Source of the DNA: Hydractinia symbiolongicarpus
Lineage: Eukaryota; Cnidaria; Hydrozoa; Anthoathecata; Hydractiniidae
Direction of reading: 5' to 3'
DNA length: 60,000 nucleotides
Assembly (NCBI RefSeq): GCF_029227915.1
Contig: NC_079877.1
Location: forward strand, 16,604,851-16,664,850
The position numbers and the translations under genes are program-made. The notes beneath the pieces are model-generated. The model did not search any database. It saw only the letters and a list, made by a program, of their open reading frames with translations, and had not been told where the DNA came from. Of the stretch, positions 47,901 to 59,529 are shown in pieces; within the stretch, counting starts at the first letter, position 1; each line of letters opens with the position of its first letter.

Positions 47901-50900
47901 GTTTAACATCTATGGCTGTGATTGACGAGAATAAACTCGCTTGTTCGTGGCATGATAATATCTATTTTATGCAATAACAGTACTGAAGTCATTGGCTAAA
48001 TCACATCATGTATTCATGTGAGCGATGAACTTAGCCAAAAGCTGCAACACAGAGAAAAGGATCAACCAACCTCTTTAAACACACAAAAATTTGAAAGTTA
48101 ATAGAAAATGCTGAAGTTTGGGAAAATCAGAGTGATTAGTTTTGTCATTTTGATGTGTTTTAGCAAATTAAGCACAGTCCTTTTTGCAGACTGTTTCTGG
48201 GTAAATCGATCTTCATATAAACCAGGTGTTTTTTAAGTTAATGTTTCTTATTGCAAATCCAGAGTTTGTATTCGTACTGATTCATGATTTCTTCAGAAAA
48301 ACTGAGACACTACTCATCCTTACTATACGCAAAAAAGACTCGACTTGTTTGTACAGAAAACACAACTAACACAATACCACTGACCAATACTAATCGACAC
48401 CGTTTATATGGTACAGCACATGCGTACATTGCTAACCATGTTTGTGAAGGTATATACAACATTTTTTTAAACTTTCAACTGGTGACGACTTAACTGACTT
48501 TACTAACTGATACAATCTTGTAGTTTAAGCTGAATTTTATCCCATTGTAACCTCCAATAGATAACTTTCTCTATATCTGTGTCTTTTGTATTACCTCTAA
48601 TCACTATTGGTCCTCTATGACAGCTCTACTCACCTACAAACTTAATTTTAAATAATAACCACAGTTTTAATTGTCCCATTTTTGATGTTGGGCTTGTTAT
48701 AATGAAGTAATATGGGTGATTCACAGAAAATAAGTATATAGTTAAATGAGTGTAATATTTTAGTGTCAGGCGGCATTTACACGAATGTTTCAACCTATAT
48801 TACCATCATGTTTAGTGAATTGAAATTGCAGACTGCAGCTTTTTTTTCACCAACAACCAGCTGCATATACACACAACAGTGATTTTAGTGAATTTACTTT
48901 GTGCGAAATAAAACTCATGTAAAGGCTGCCTTAATTAAATATCTTACACTTATAGTAAAACGCATTTAGTAAATATTAATTGTCTGGGTTCCTCAGTAAA
49001 GACACAAATTGATAATACAGAGTTTTTTGTTATGGGCACCCTACAGAGTAACTTGATTAAAGGTGCTTTTCTCCTAAAAAAATTTTGTAATTTCAAAAGC
49101 CACAATCCACATGAGCTAAATTTCATTTCAGTTATAATTGTGATACATATCTCTCTTATTTATCTTACAATTCGTGCTGCCCTACGATAAGCACCATCCC
49201 GCAATACGTGCTGCATTTGAGGTTCAAAAGGTTAAAGATATATATACAAAGCAGTTTTGGTAAAGCTGTTAATTATCTTCTTTAGCCATGTGTGTTCTTC
49301 ATGAGAATGAACATTTATTGCCAGATGGCACTGTTTGGCGCCCTTTTGAATGTGAAGTCCCTGGTGACAGTGGCTATATGTTTGAGCTTGTTGATGGAGT
49401 GTTCCAAGTAACTGGCTGCAAAAGAGAGGTTAATGGTGAACTAAATACAAATACCAAAACTGAAACAGTTGTTCATCCATATCCATGTATTGAAGAATTT
49501 ATGGAAGATCAGAAGGTTTTGTTGGCATTGTCAACTCATGGACCAGTGTGAGTTGTTTAGGAAAAATGTTATGTTTAAAAATATAAGTGTGTTGTGCCTT
49601 TTTTAATATGATGAGCAAGGAAGGGTTTTACTAAAAATCAATACTTTGTTGAGTTTTTAGAGCCTTAGATTTTGTTAACCTGCAGTCTTATTGCTAGTAA
49701 TATGCAGCAACTTTATTCGATCAAATGTGACATAAATTGTTCTCTAAATCACTTGTTGAAATCTTTAAATGTTAAGAGATTATATTTGAGTTTATTATAT
49801 AGGAAGTCGTTTACATTTCGACGATTGCAATATTTACAGTCCAAATTTCAGTTGCATTGTCTACTAAATGAAAACAAAGAACTTGCAGCACAAAAAGAAA
49901 TTCCTCATCGTGATTTCTACAATGTTCGAAAAGTAGGTTTTATGCAGCGTTTATGCTGTGTTTTCTGTTTTTTCTGATCTTTATTATCAATCTTTCTATC
50001 TGGTTAAAATCACTTCTAGCTTTAAGTCCAACTATTTTTTACAGGTTGACACTCATATACATGCATCATCTGCTATGAACCAGAAACATCTTCTTCGATT
50101 TATAAAAAAGAAAGTGAAAGCTCATGGAGATGATGTTGTGGATATGGTGGACGGGAAACCTGTCACACTTTCAGACGTAAGTCCTAAACTTTTTGAATTT
50201 ATAAGAAAACAAGCAAGCAGCCAAAATTACTGTGGAAACTTTATCTTTTCTTGAACATGATAGTTTATTAGGCTACGTTTCGTGATATCCCACTCCCATC
50301 ATCGGGCAAAGTAAAATAATGTTGAGCAGGTATTTATATAATTGCAGAGAAGTAAAATTCAAAACTGGTAACCAAATCTCAGAAAGTTGATGCGAGATGC
50401 TGTTGACATGTTTGTTACGTTCTACACTGTTGATGGCTTCTTTTATCTTCCTAGCCGCTGGTACTTGGTACGAAGGGTAGGAATGCTGATGAGATAAGTT
50501 CCTCTAATGTTTCCCTGTTGTCTCGGTTTTAATTTTATTTTCTACTTGCGTAATGACTTTCTGGCTGTATCCATTTGAGATTAATACATTCTTTACATGT
50601 CGAATTTCTTCTTTCCTCTCCTTTTTGTCACTGACTACGCTGTTGGCATGATTCAGTAATAAAAATATATGACACTTCCTTTCCAAGATTTCTGATGGTT
50701 TGATTTGAAGTTAAGCTCCTGGTTAGTGTGTGTTAGTTTATGATACACTGAAATGGAAATGATGCCATTCTTGCGTTTGACAAAAGTGTCAAGGAAAGGG
50801 ATACTTCCAGCTTGTTCAGGCTCCACAGTGAATTTAATTTGTAGATGTAGGCTGTTGATGTGTTCATGGAACTCTTCTAAATAGGATCTTTCAATTATCG

Positions 50901-53900
50901 CGAATACGTCGTCAACAAATCTTTTCCAAACCTTTGGATGTCTATCTGATGTGACAACTCCGTCTGTTTGAGTGTAGAAGTTCTTATTAAATATATACCA
51001 TGTTTTTGTTAAAACAAGCTCAACCAAACGCACAACCAACTTGATTAGAAGCGAGAAATTATGTTTCAGATAAAGAAAGATAAAAGAAACCATCAACAGT
51101 GTAGAACCTGACAAAGACATAAAGGTTGGATCTTCTATAATTATAAAAATACATGCTCAACATCATTTTACCTTGCCCGATGATGGGAGAAGGATCTTTT
51201 TCGACTATATCAATCATCCAAAATGATGTCTGTTCTGTTGAAATTGTCAATTTTTACAACTAGTAAAAGTTTCTTAATTTTTTTTTTAAGGTGATTAGTC
51301 CGTTTCTTATAAAGTGTTTTTTTTATAAAAAACGCTTAATGAGATGATGTATAGAAGAATGTTTGCTTGTTAAGTACATAAATTAACTGTTTTGAAGAGT
51401 CAATCTGAGTGGACAGATCATGATAGCCACAGCAGTATATTGTTGATCACGTTTAGTTCTGCATATTCCTTAGATGTTCAAAGAATTAAATTTGAATCCG
51501 TATGATTTAAGTGTGGACAAATTAGACATGCACGCAGTAAGTATACATTTAGTAAATGCGTGGAATGAAGTTTACATTCACATATTTTTTGCTCTTCATA
51601 ACTTTGATTTACAACACCTATCTTGCTGTTAAAGTTACCTTTCTTCCTTTGTGGGTACAGTACTTACTGTGTTTTCCAAGATAAGATAAGACCAATTTGT
51701 TTTTCTATGTTATAGGATCACAATACATTTCACAGATTTGATAAGTTTAATGCAAAATATAATCCAATCGGTAAGTCATAAACAAAAATGTTTTAATCTG
51801 TGTGATTTTTTTCCGACTTCATATTATTTTGAAGAATTTTATTTTTATCTGAACCTCAAATACCCGTTAGTTAAATGTGCTCTCATTTTAATCTATTTTG
51901 TAGGTAAAAGCAAACTACGTGATATTTTCATGAAAACTGATAACTATATGGGAGGACGATATTTTGCTGAGATGATCAAGGTAACGTTGATTTTGTGTTT
52001 TGAATAAAACAGCAAACGTTAGTTAACAAATATAACTGTGGAACATAAAAATTATTGGATTTTTAGGAGTTTGGATATATATTTCCAGAATAAAGGAAGA
52101 CTAAAGTTTAGTAATTGGGGTTATCTAAGTTAAAAAATTAGCTCATACGAACTTCCTAACCCTTCCTAACCTGATAATAATCTGCCATCATGAAATGAAA
52201 AGTATTTTATATACTTTTTATATACTTTTATGTACTTTTTATATACTTTTATCGCAGGAAGTGATGTCAGATTTGGAGGAAAGTAAATACCAGAGTGCTG
52301 AGCTAAGAATCTCCATATATGGCAGAAAGATGGATGAGTGGGATAAACTTGCTAAATGGGCTGTGGATCATGATGTTTCGTCATATAATGTGCGATGGTT
52401 GATCCAAATACCCAGGCTGTAGTGAGTGTTTTTTCTCAGTTGTTTTGACAAATAAAAATTTGTTGTTTTTTATCACAAGTGTTTTCCTAATACGTTAATA
52501 TTTCTGTTTTTATCAAGCATGCTGTGCAACTTTTTAACTTACACATTTTTTATAAGTATAAACTTTAAAAGTAAGCTTAGTTTACTTAAAAAATCAAAAT
52601 AATAATTAAAATCTGATCGAAAAAACAACTGTAAAAGAATAAAAGAAAACTGTTAAAATAAATATGTGAAAGATGTTATAGTAGCGGATGGACTGACATA
52701 CTAGAGAAAATTTCAAAGTGATAAGAGAATTGATGAAAATGAAGTACGATTAATAAGCATACCAAAAGCATAAAATGAGACTAAAATGAAGAGAGAGAAA
52801 ATTTGGCATTATTGCGGTTGTCAGGTGTTAAATTTGGGTGATTAACTAGTAGCCACATGCATTTTGGTCCTAAAATTAGCAATATATTATACTCTAATAA
52901 TTCAAAAAAATGACGTCAACAGATTTAGTTTTTATACTAGAAATTTTAGGTTTTTAGTTAAGAATTCGAAGATTATAATTTCCTATAAAAATCTTGCAAG
53001 AAAATGCTGCAAAACAAAGATAGTAAAATCTGGAAGGTTTGATGTGTGTAGACATTTTTTTCTTCTTTAGTGATGTGTACTATACAAACAACCAAATTGA
53101 AAACTTTGAACAGGTGATAGATAATATATTTCGTCCACTGTTTGAAGTGTCAGTGAATCCGTCGTCGCATCCGCATTTACATCGTTTCTTGAGACAGGTT
53201 TGTTCTTTTTAGTATGACTGTAAATGTTTTAGATTGTGTTTTCGGAAAGGTGCTATTTTACAAAAGTGTTGTGAGCTAAAAGTTGTCTCGGAAAGTCAAA
53301 ATGAGTCGCTTCTAAGTGACACTGAGTTTTCGTAAGTCATTGAGCTATTTAAGCTTATTCGAGATTTCATCGGTTAAGGCTTTATATTACAAGGTTAATA
53401 TTTTTAGGTCATAGGCTTCGATAGTGTTGATGATGAGAGCAAGGCCGAGCTGTTTTCGTTTACGAAGCATTCTCCATTACCTAAAGATTGGAACAACGAA
53501 CACAATCCACCCTACGCGTATTATCTTTATTACATGTACTCAAATTTAGTTGTGTTGAACCATTTGCGAAGGTATGTAACTCGAATGTTACTTGTGTAGT
53601 TACAGGTGCACGTATGGAATACAATGATGATTTTTAACGTTTTAACTTTTGGAAGGATCTCTTACAAAAATGACTATTTTGTCAGTGAAAAACAATATCT
53701 CTCATTGATATAAATATATGGTAGAAGCGAGAAATTTTGTTTGAGATAAAGAAAGTTTGAGAGGAAAAAAGAGACAGAGAGGTTAAGAGAGTTCACTCTA
53801 TATGCATTATTACACAATTCTTTTCAAGAAATAACCAACCAAGTGGGCATTTGTTATACTGTGCTTTAAGTTCCAGTATGGCGGGCATTTTATTTATAAG

Positions 53901-55663
53901 AACATTTAATCATTGCTGGATAAGCGACAAACCACAAGTTTATCGTGTACTGTTACCTTTCTTTACTAGCTCTTTACTTCGCCTGTTCTCAACGTTTGCC
54001 ATAAGTTGAGTTTCTACTCGACTTCTATTGTAAAACAATCGTTTTGACAGATCAGGATTGGAAACTGATACCTTTTCTGACAAGAATCTTGTAAAATAGC
54101 TTCCGAGATTGCTGGCAACACTGAGTTATGAACTATGTAAACTACAGTACAAACAAAACATTTAGATTTATGCCTAAGAGTTGGAAACTTGCAGTTGGAC
54201 TGTTATAACCATTCTTTATTGATTAGGGAGAGAGGATTAAATATTTTCACACTGCGTCCTCATTGTGGTGAAGCTGGACCTGTGAATCATCTGGTCACGT
54301 CCTTCATGCTGGGTGAAAATATATCTCATGGGTTGTTACTTAGAAAGGTTAGTAAAGTCACATGATGCGTTAAGAAATGGATAGTATTTTTTCACATGTT
54401 ATATCTGTTTAACTACATTTGATGCTAAAACTAACCAAAATCTGACACATGGCAGATAACAAAAACTTAGGATCGTGCCTACCTTTACGTACCGTCATGC
54501 TTCAATTGTACACAACCCACGTTTTAACGCCGCTCCTAAATTTTGGCGTTTATTTCGATCCATAACCTTTTTATTTACTCATTTTATTTAGATGTAAGAT
54601 TAAAATATATCTTGTTTTATAGAAGCAATGCGGTATGACCGTTGGTTGAATACGTCGTACCAACACATAGCTTTTTGCTTTATATATTTCCCCCATAAAG
54701 GCAAACAATTGATCTTCGAAACACGTTCAATATGTGGTCCATAAGATCAGTTTTAAGGTTGTACTGTAAAATACAAGGTTAAAAACAATGCAAAAACTGC
54801 CACAGTATAACAAAAAAACTCAATTATAGACCAAGTAAATAGTTCCAAAGCCATTACTTTTGACCACAGTGGCTAAGCCTAGTGAGTTTATTTTGACTTT
54901 TAGGTTCCCGCCCTGCAGTATTTGTATTTCTTGGCGCAAATAGGTGTCGCTATGTCACCGCTAAGCAACAATAGCTTATTTTTAAACTACCATCGAAACC
55001 CGTTACCAGACTTCTTGGCACGCGGGTTGTTGATCTCCTTATCCACAGATGATCCATTGCAATTTCACTTCACAAAGGTATGCTTCACTTTATATTATTA
55101 CAGCCGTTTCTGAGTGTTTTTTTTATTCATGCGTTGAAACTTCATCCAGTGTTGTACACAACATTTTAGCGTTGACTTTTTTAACAGCAAACCAGACCAG
55201 ACCCCTTATAATTTAATAGGCTCCAGAGGTCAGCAAAGCGCCTTGACAATGATTGAGTAATCTTCTTACTTTCAGGAACCTTTGATGGAAGAATACAGTA
55301 TCGCTGCGCAAGTGTGGAAACTCTCGCCCACTGATATGTGCGAGTTGACGAGAAATAGCGTGTATATGTGTGGTTTTGAACATAAGGTAAAATATATGTC
55401 TGCTTTGCTGTCGTAGGTTTTGACACCAAGTAATCAAATTTCATTAAAATCGAGTATAATTAAATTTTTTTTAGGTGAAACAACATTGGCTTGGTGATAA
55501 CTACATGGTTGGTGGGCATGATGGAAATGACATCACGAAAACCAACGTTCCAGACATCCGGGCTTCGTACCGTTACGAAACACTGGTAGACGAGTTACAC
55601 ATTCTTTCTTTAGCTGCTAAAGATGCTTTAAATACGAACTCTGGAACGAAGTCGAAACGTTGA
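44996..55663 (+). CDS. AMPD: AMP deaminase (16 exons)
   Basis: Converts AMP to IMP and ammonia in the cytosolic purine nucleotide cycle. Exons: 44996-45481, 46859-47051, 48297-48449, 49286-49547, 49803-49932, 50045-50176, 51474-51536, 51716-51770, 51904-51980, 52258-52421, 53071-53197, 53408-53571, 54227-54347, 54904-55077, 55276-55386, 55475-55663. The sum is 2601 nt, 866 aa, with all phases consistent, so the gene appears intact. The first 162 residues are charged and poorly conserved, as expected for the regulatory N-terminus. The catalytic part shows the Zn motif [77 protein letters not shown], and the C-terminal RASYRYETL. The start has ATG in a purine context (acacaATGG). Vertebrates have three paralogues; this cannot be assigned to one. 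Polyadenylation signals AATAAA lie at 55909-55918. Confidence 0.95.
45482..46858 (+). other. AMPD intron 1
   Basis: 1.4 kb, AT-rich, with a short GTAGTAGTAGCAGTAGCAGT simple repeat near 46448. No gene or complete repeat was seen. Confidence 0.5.
47052..48296 (+). other. AMPD intron 2
   Basis: 1.2 kb. Around 47870-47965 there is an imperfect inverted repeat (gcaagtttattctagagta and actcgcttgttcgtggcatg strands pair: GAACAAGCAAGTTTATTCT / AGAATAAACTCGCTTGTTC-like arms flanked by CATGA/TCATG), probably a small MITE. Nothing else. Confidence 0.45.
48450..49285 (+). other. AMPD intron 3
   Basis: 836 bp of AT-rich sequence with no supported feature. Confidence 0.5.
50270..51250 (-). mobile_element. 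Penelope-like retroelement fragment in AMPD intron 6
   Basis: The minus strand from about 51060 to 50504 encodes a broken Penelope-type reverse transcriptase: [13 protein letters not shown] (the YVDD box as FVDD), [36 protein letters not shown] and NFKSNHQ. A frameshift near 50680 leads to [20 protein letters not shown]. The start of the RT is missing; FYTQTDGV runs straight into the VDD region. Flanks form an inverted pair: catcgggcaaagtaaaataa near 50299 and, on the opposite strand, catcgggcaaggtaaaatga near 51184. Terminal repeats in inverted arrangement are known in this class. It lies antisense to the host gene and should be spliced out. Confidence 0.75.
50277..50306 (-). ncRNA. hammerhead-like core at the Penelope element end
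   Basis: On the minus strand CCGATGA (50305-50299) is followed by TGGGAGTGGGATATCA and then CGAAACG (to 50276). The order fits a hammerhead core except C for U at position 4. The CCGATGA part recurs in the inverted copy near 51184. Activity is doubtful. Confidence 0.25.
53572..54226 (+). other. AMPD intron 12
   Basis: 655 bp of AT-rich sequence. Part near 53725-53755 (tagaagcgagaaattttgtt) resembles the Penelope flank near 51045-51075, so a small remnant of that family may lie here. Confidence 0.35.
54348..54903 (+). other. AMPD intron 13
   Basis: 556 bp of AT-rich sequence with no supported feature. Confidence 0.45.
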
Positions 55664-57343
55664 TGTCACAACGCTTTTGAAATTTTGGATCACGTGATCA
55701 CGTCTGAAGTACGTGGTTTTTCTATTTGCAAAGTATTTTAATGTATATACAGTTTTTCTTATTATCAAAGTTTAATTTTTTGGCTGAAATATTGATAGCA
55801 TAGGATTTTTATTTTAAATATACCATGGAAATATAAACTTATTATTAAATATACTAATTTTGACATAATATATACAATATGTAGTCAAAAATGAATCTAT
55901 ATAAAAGTAATAAATAAACATATATGTAAATTTTAAGATAAAAGCATTTTTTTGTTCTCATTTTTTATTTACTGAATGTTACTTTCTTCTTTCTCCATGG
56001 AAAGAATGATGTTCAGATGGTCTACATGATGAAAATTGACATTTCTGTCAGATTGAGTCAACTCACTGTTTCTGATTGGTTTAAAATTAATTATTCCCGC
56101 TAAACGGTAATAAAGATTTTTTTTGTTCAGCGGACATTCTGGTAAACAGCGAATCACATTCGAGAACTCCTTTCGGACGACCAGAAAAATCTGACAGCTG
56201 TGCACAAACGAATATTATCGTGAGAGAGAAATCCGTCCAGTTTCCCTTCAGATGTTAGTTAACTTTATGGAGAAATAAATTTATTATGCAGTATTAAATA
56301 TCTTTTATTGTTTTTTATGTATACATTATTTCAGAATATTTGCTCATGTAGTTACATGAAGTCTTTTAACCATACACATAGGTAGAAGTAGTACCATTTT
56401 ATTAGCTGCTACTAAGGCTCAGGTTTCAATTTTTTACCGTTTATTTCAACGATAAGTACGGCGGTCATGTATCTGATGGTTTGATTCAACCTAATGTTGT
56501 ACAGAATGCATGAGCAATGGCAATGTTAGATTCGATGTACCACGGATGAACCAATAATCACACGTGGGGCGGTTGCTTAAAAACGGATCCGATCGTGCCG
56601 AAGGGTGTGTTGTTTTAAAAAATGTGTGTTAGAGGCTGCTCTGATACTTTTGAGTATTCCAGTGATTCCTAAAAATATTTAAAAAAAATTCACCCTTTCC
56701 ATGCAATAAAAAAGTTATCTATAAGAACACTCGTGCCAGTGAAATGTAAAAAAAAACTTGCAAAAAGGGATTACTAAATACAGTTTCATTGTTCTGAACA
56801 TGATTTTAGATGGCTTTTAGATGGCCATGGCTTTTTAATTGGACGTTTAACTTATTTAAGGAAATTAACGATCACGAAATTGTAACTTATAAAAAAGAAT
56901 TTAATTTACTCGATTTAGCGACTGACTTACAAAAAGCAAAAAAAACAAAAAAAAACGCGGGAATTCAGGAAATTAAAAAGACAAAATTTGATGGACGCGT
57001 TTATCTTTGTTTCATGGTTTCATACAAACATTTTTTTTTGTTATCTTCAAAATGTCTACAATACAATATCAACCCTTCAATCTGTTAATCACATTAGGTG
57101 AACTGCATCCAGTACGATACTAATATTTTTGTGTCAATTAAACAAGGGAATTGTATTGCAATTGCTAGGATATTTACGTTACATTTGGTTAACGCGAATT
57201 ACCAAAATTCGCGTTAATTTTTTTTTCTCCCACTAATTTCCTGAAATAAGGTATTTAGGCATGGGTGTTTACTGGCGTAATTGAACCCTGAACGTTTATT
57301 CTAAAGTCGTTTTCTTCAGCGCCGCACCTGTTTTTTATTTATC
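55664..57343. other. intergenic, AMPD 3' side
   Basis: Contains the AMPD polyadenylation signals and a perfect 12-bp inverted repeat, TTAACGCGAATT / AATTCGCGTTAA, at 57189-57217 with a 5-nt loop. Open frames near 55969-56205 (minus) and 56810-57088 (plus) have no motif or splice support. Confidence 0.4.
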
Positions 57344-57353
57344 TATCGACTAG

Positions 57354-58816
57354 TCTATATAATAATACGCCAGTTCTGTGTCTCTGGAACAGGCAAGGTG
57401 AATGTGTTCATTGTCCTTTGATAATGCCGATAAATGCATGTCTAATATGCTAAATTTTCTGACGTTACGGCCCGACGTCAATAACACTACTTTAACGACA
57501 ATATCCTAATGAAGCCATTACAGTGCACTTAAAACTTTAAGGCCAAATAACTTGGAAACGAGGTAGTGACGTCAATGGTTTTTTTTACCGTGTGGGTAAC
57601 TAGGGACCACCTGGGACCATTTTGGGTAAGTTTCCCAAACCTGGGTCCCCAAATCCGTTTCGGAATGCACGGGTTGATGACGTCATCAAAAAACCTTCAA
57701 ACCTTAAATATATCTGCAACCGTTTGTCAAAAGTCCATAATCCTATACATTTTCTTGATCAACGTGTCAAGATCTATACGATGAAAGCAACAGGATTTAC
57801 AAATTTCTGAAAAAATATTTTTGGTTTTGACGGGCCATGGCTGAGGTCAGCAAAATTTTTAAAACTTTATAGCTCCTTAAGGCTGAAATACACAATCCGT
57901 TTAAACGGAAGATCAAAAGATGACGAATAACCTGTAGGGGAAACTTTGTGAAAGGTTTCTTGTCTACACATAATCCGTTTAAACGTACAACACATGGTAC
58001 AAAAGTTTTCCGAATCGTGGCTAGTAAAATGAAAAACGTGTCGCTACGGTTGCTGCCTCCGCGATTATCATAGCGATCCCGTTTAAAAAAAAAAAAGAAA
58101 AAAAGGAAGAGATCTATGTGCGTAAAACCTTGGCTAAAACAAAGAGAAAATCTGGCTGTACCGTCCACTTTACTACGCGAATTTCGAAAAAAAGACTAGT
58201 TTGAACAAGAAAAGTTTTTGAGAATGAGTCCAGATGTTTTTGATGAGTTGCTTGCAATTATAGAGTCATCCATACAAAAACAAGAACGATGCGCGCTGTG
58301 CTTAGTTCTGGCATAAAGCTTGCTGCAACAATCCGTTTTTTAGCAACGGGTGTTAGTTGTTCCGAATTGAAACATTCGTGTTCACAGAAACACACTTGGC
58401 GAAATTATTCCAGAGAGGTTTGCGATGCAATATGCAATTTTCAATTTTCAATATTTATTTTTTTTCTTTCGCCATTTTCTTTTGTTTTTTCTCTTGATTG
58501 ATTTTTTACTGTAGTTTTCAACTGTATGTTGCATAATAGTTTGAAAGTGATACACATGACATCAAACGTAAAACAAAAGATTTACGAAATTTCAATAGAG
58601 AAAGATCATCCGTTTAATCGAAAAAGATGAACATGTCCATCTTTTTTAAACGACGGATAGGTCAAATTTGGCAGGAAAAAAGTTTTATATTTTAAAATAC
58701 ACGATCCGTTTTGACCTATGACCCATCCGTCAGGTTTAGACATTCCGTTTAAACGGATCGTGCATTTCAGCCTTTACGCGTTTGTCGAAAACTTTTCCAC
58801 GGGCTTTATCGACTAG
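57354..58816 (+). mobile_element. non-autonomous Helitron, copy C, interrupted
   Basis: Begins TCTATATAATAATACGCCAG and ends TTCCACGGGCTTTATCGACTAG at 58816. Without the 894-bp Harbinger insertion it is about 566 bp. The internal block (TAACTAGGGACCACCTGGGA, TTGATGACGTCATC) matches copies A and B. The 3' hairpin is degenerate here. The ten bases just upstream (57344-57353, TATCGACTAG) equal the family's 3' end. Confidence 0.75.
57880..58773 (+). mobile_element. PIF/Harbinger element nested in Helitron C
   Basis: Near-perfect 29-bp inverted ends: AGGCTGAAATACACAATCCG onward on the left, and ...TTTCAGCCT on the right, differing at two sites. A TTA duplication flanks it (57877-57879 and 58774-58776), the TWA type typical of this superfamily. 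Inside, about 58200-58430 on the plus strand encodes scrambled pieces like a Harbinger transposase start: LRMSPDVFDELLAIIESSIQ and IKLAATIRFLATGVSCSELK, in two frames. The DDE core is absent, so it is an internally deleted, non-autonomous copy. Confidence 0.85.
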
Positions 58817-59320
58817 TTCCCACTAATAAATTGAAGGTTAAAAATTTGCGCTCCTCCAGAATTTTTTTAGTTGCTTCTAGTGGCGTGTTTGAACACGGAC
58901 GCCTTTATCATGTGACAAAAACAAAAACAAACCGGTCGTGAACAGGCGCATCTGCTGAAATTCCAAAGTGCGTTTTGTGCATTTGTAAAAAAGTTGTGCT
59001 CATCCAATCCAGGTCCAGGTTTGTTAAATTTATAAAATGATTAGAATTCTATGTACAACCATGTTGAATAACATGTCACAAAACTTTATTGAATTAAATG
59101 ACTGTAAGCTATATGTGGATGCGTGGATGCTAGATATATGAGGATCTTTAAATTTACCAAAAAACCACAGTGATTATGCTGCACAAAACATATGACTGTT
59201 TGAATTCCATTTTAACTCTGTGCAGAATTTACCTCACATTAATAAATTTACACCCATCACAAGTAGAGTTTCCAGGACGATTTTTGCTTTTGAATGAGAC
59301 TCTGTAGTATATGATGGCCA
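58817..59320. other. intergenic
   Basis: No supported gene. The minus-strand open frame near 59234-59428 overlaps the CTTCTCTT repeat arm. Confidence 0.4.
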
Positions 59321-59425
59321 ATATGGCTCATTTCTCTTCCAATTTAAAAACACTTTTCTTCTATGATCCAAACAGTTCTCTTCTGTATCCTCACGCTTCT
59401 TTTCTGTATTTTGACATGACCCCTG
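59321..59425. repeat. second copy of the CTTCTCTT repeat arm
   Basis: ctcatttctcttccaattta, then aacacttttcttctatgatc and cagttctcttctgtatcctc, aligns with 35610-35700 of the foldback element. The opposite arm was not found within the window. Confidence 0.5.
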
Positions 59426-59529
59426 CATGTGGCACTAAGCTTTCTTTTCACAACTATATACTTAAAAATCTGGTTCGCAATTTTACACCCATGGTCTGTA
59501 TATTATTTTCACTTTCCGAAACAAAAGAA

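Noticed and set aside
50653-51120. A functional reverse transcriptase gene
   Set aside because: N-terminal RT motifs are missing and the frame shifts near 50680, so it is annotated as an element fragment.
56096-56240. Minus-strand frames reading SAEQKKSLLPFSGNN or SEGKLDGFLSHDNI
   Set aside because: Two frames over the same bases look equally coding and neither has splice partners or a known family; probably chance.
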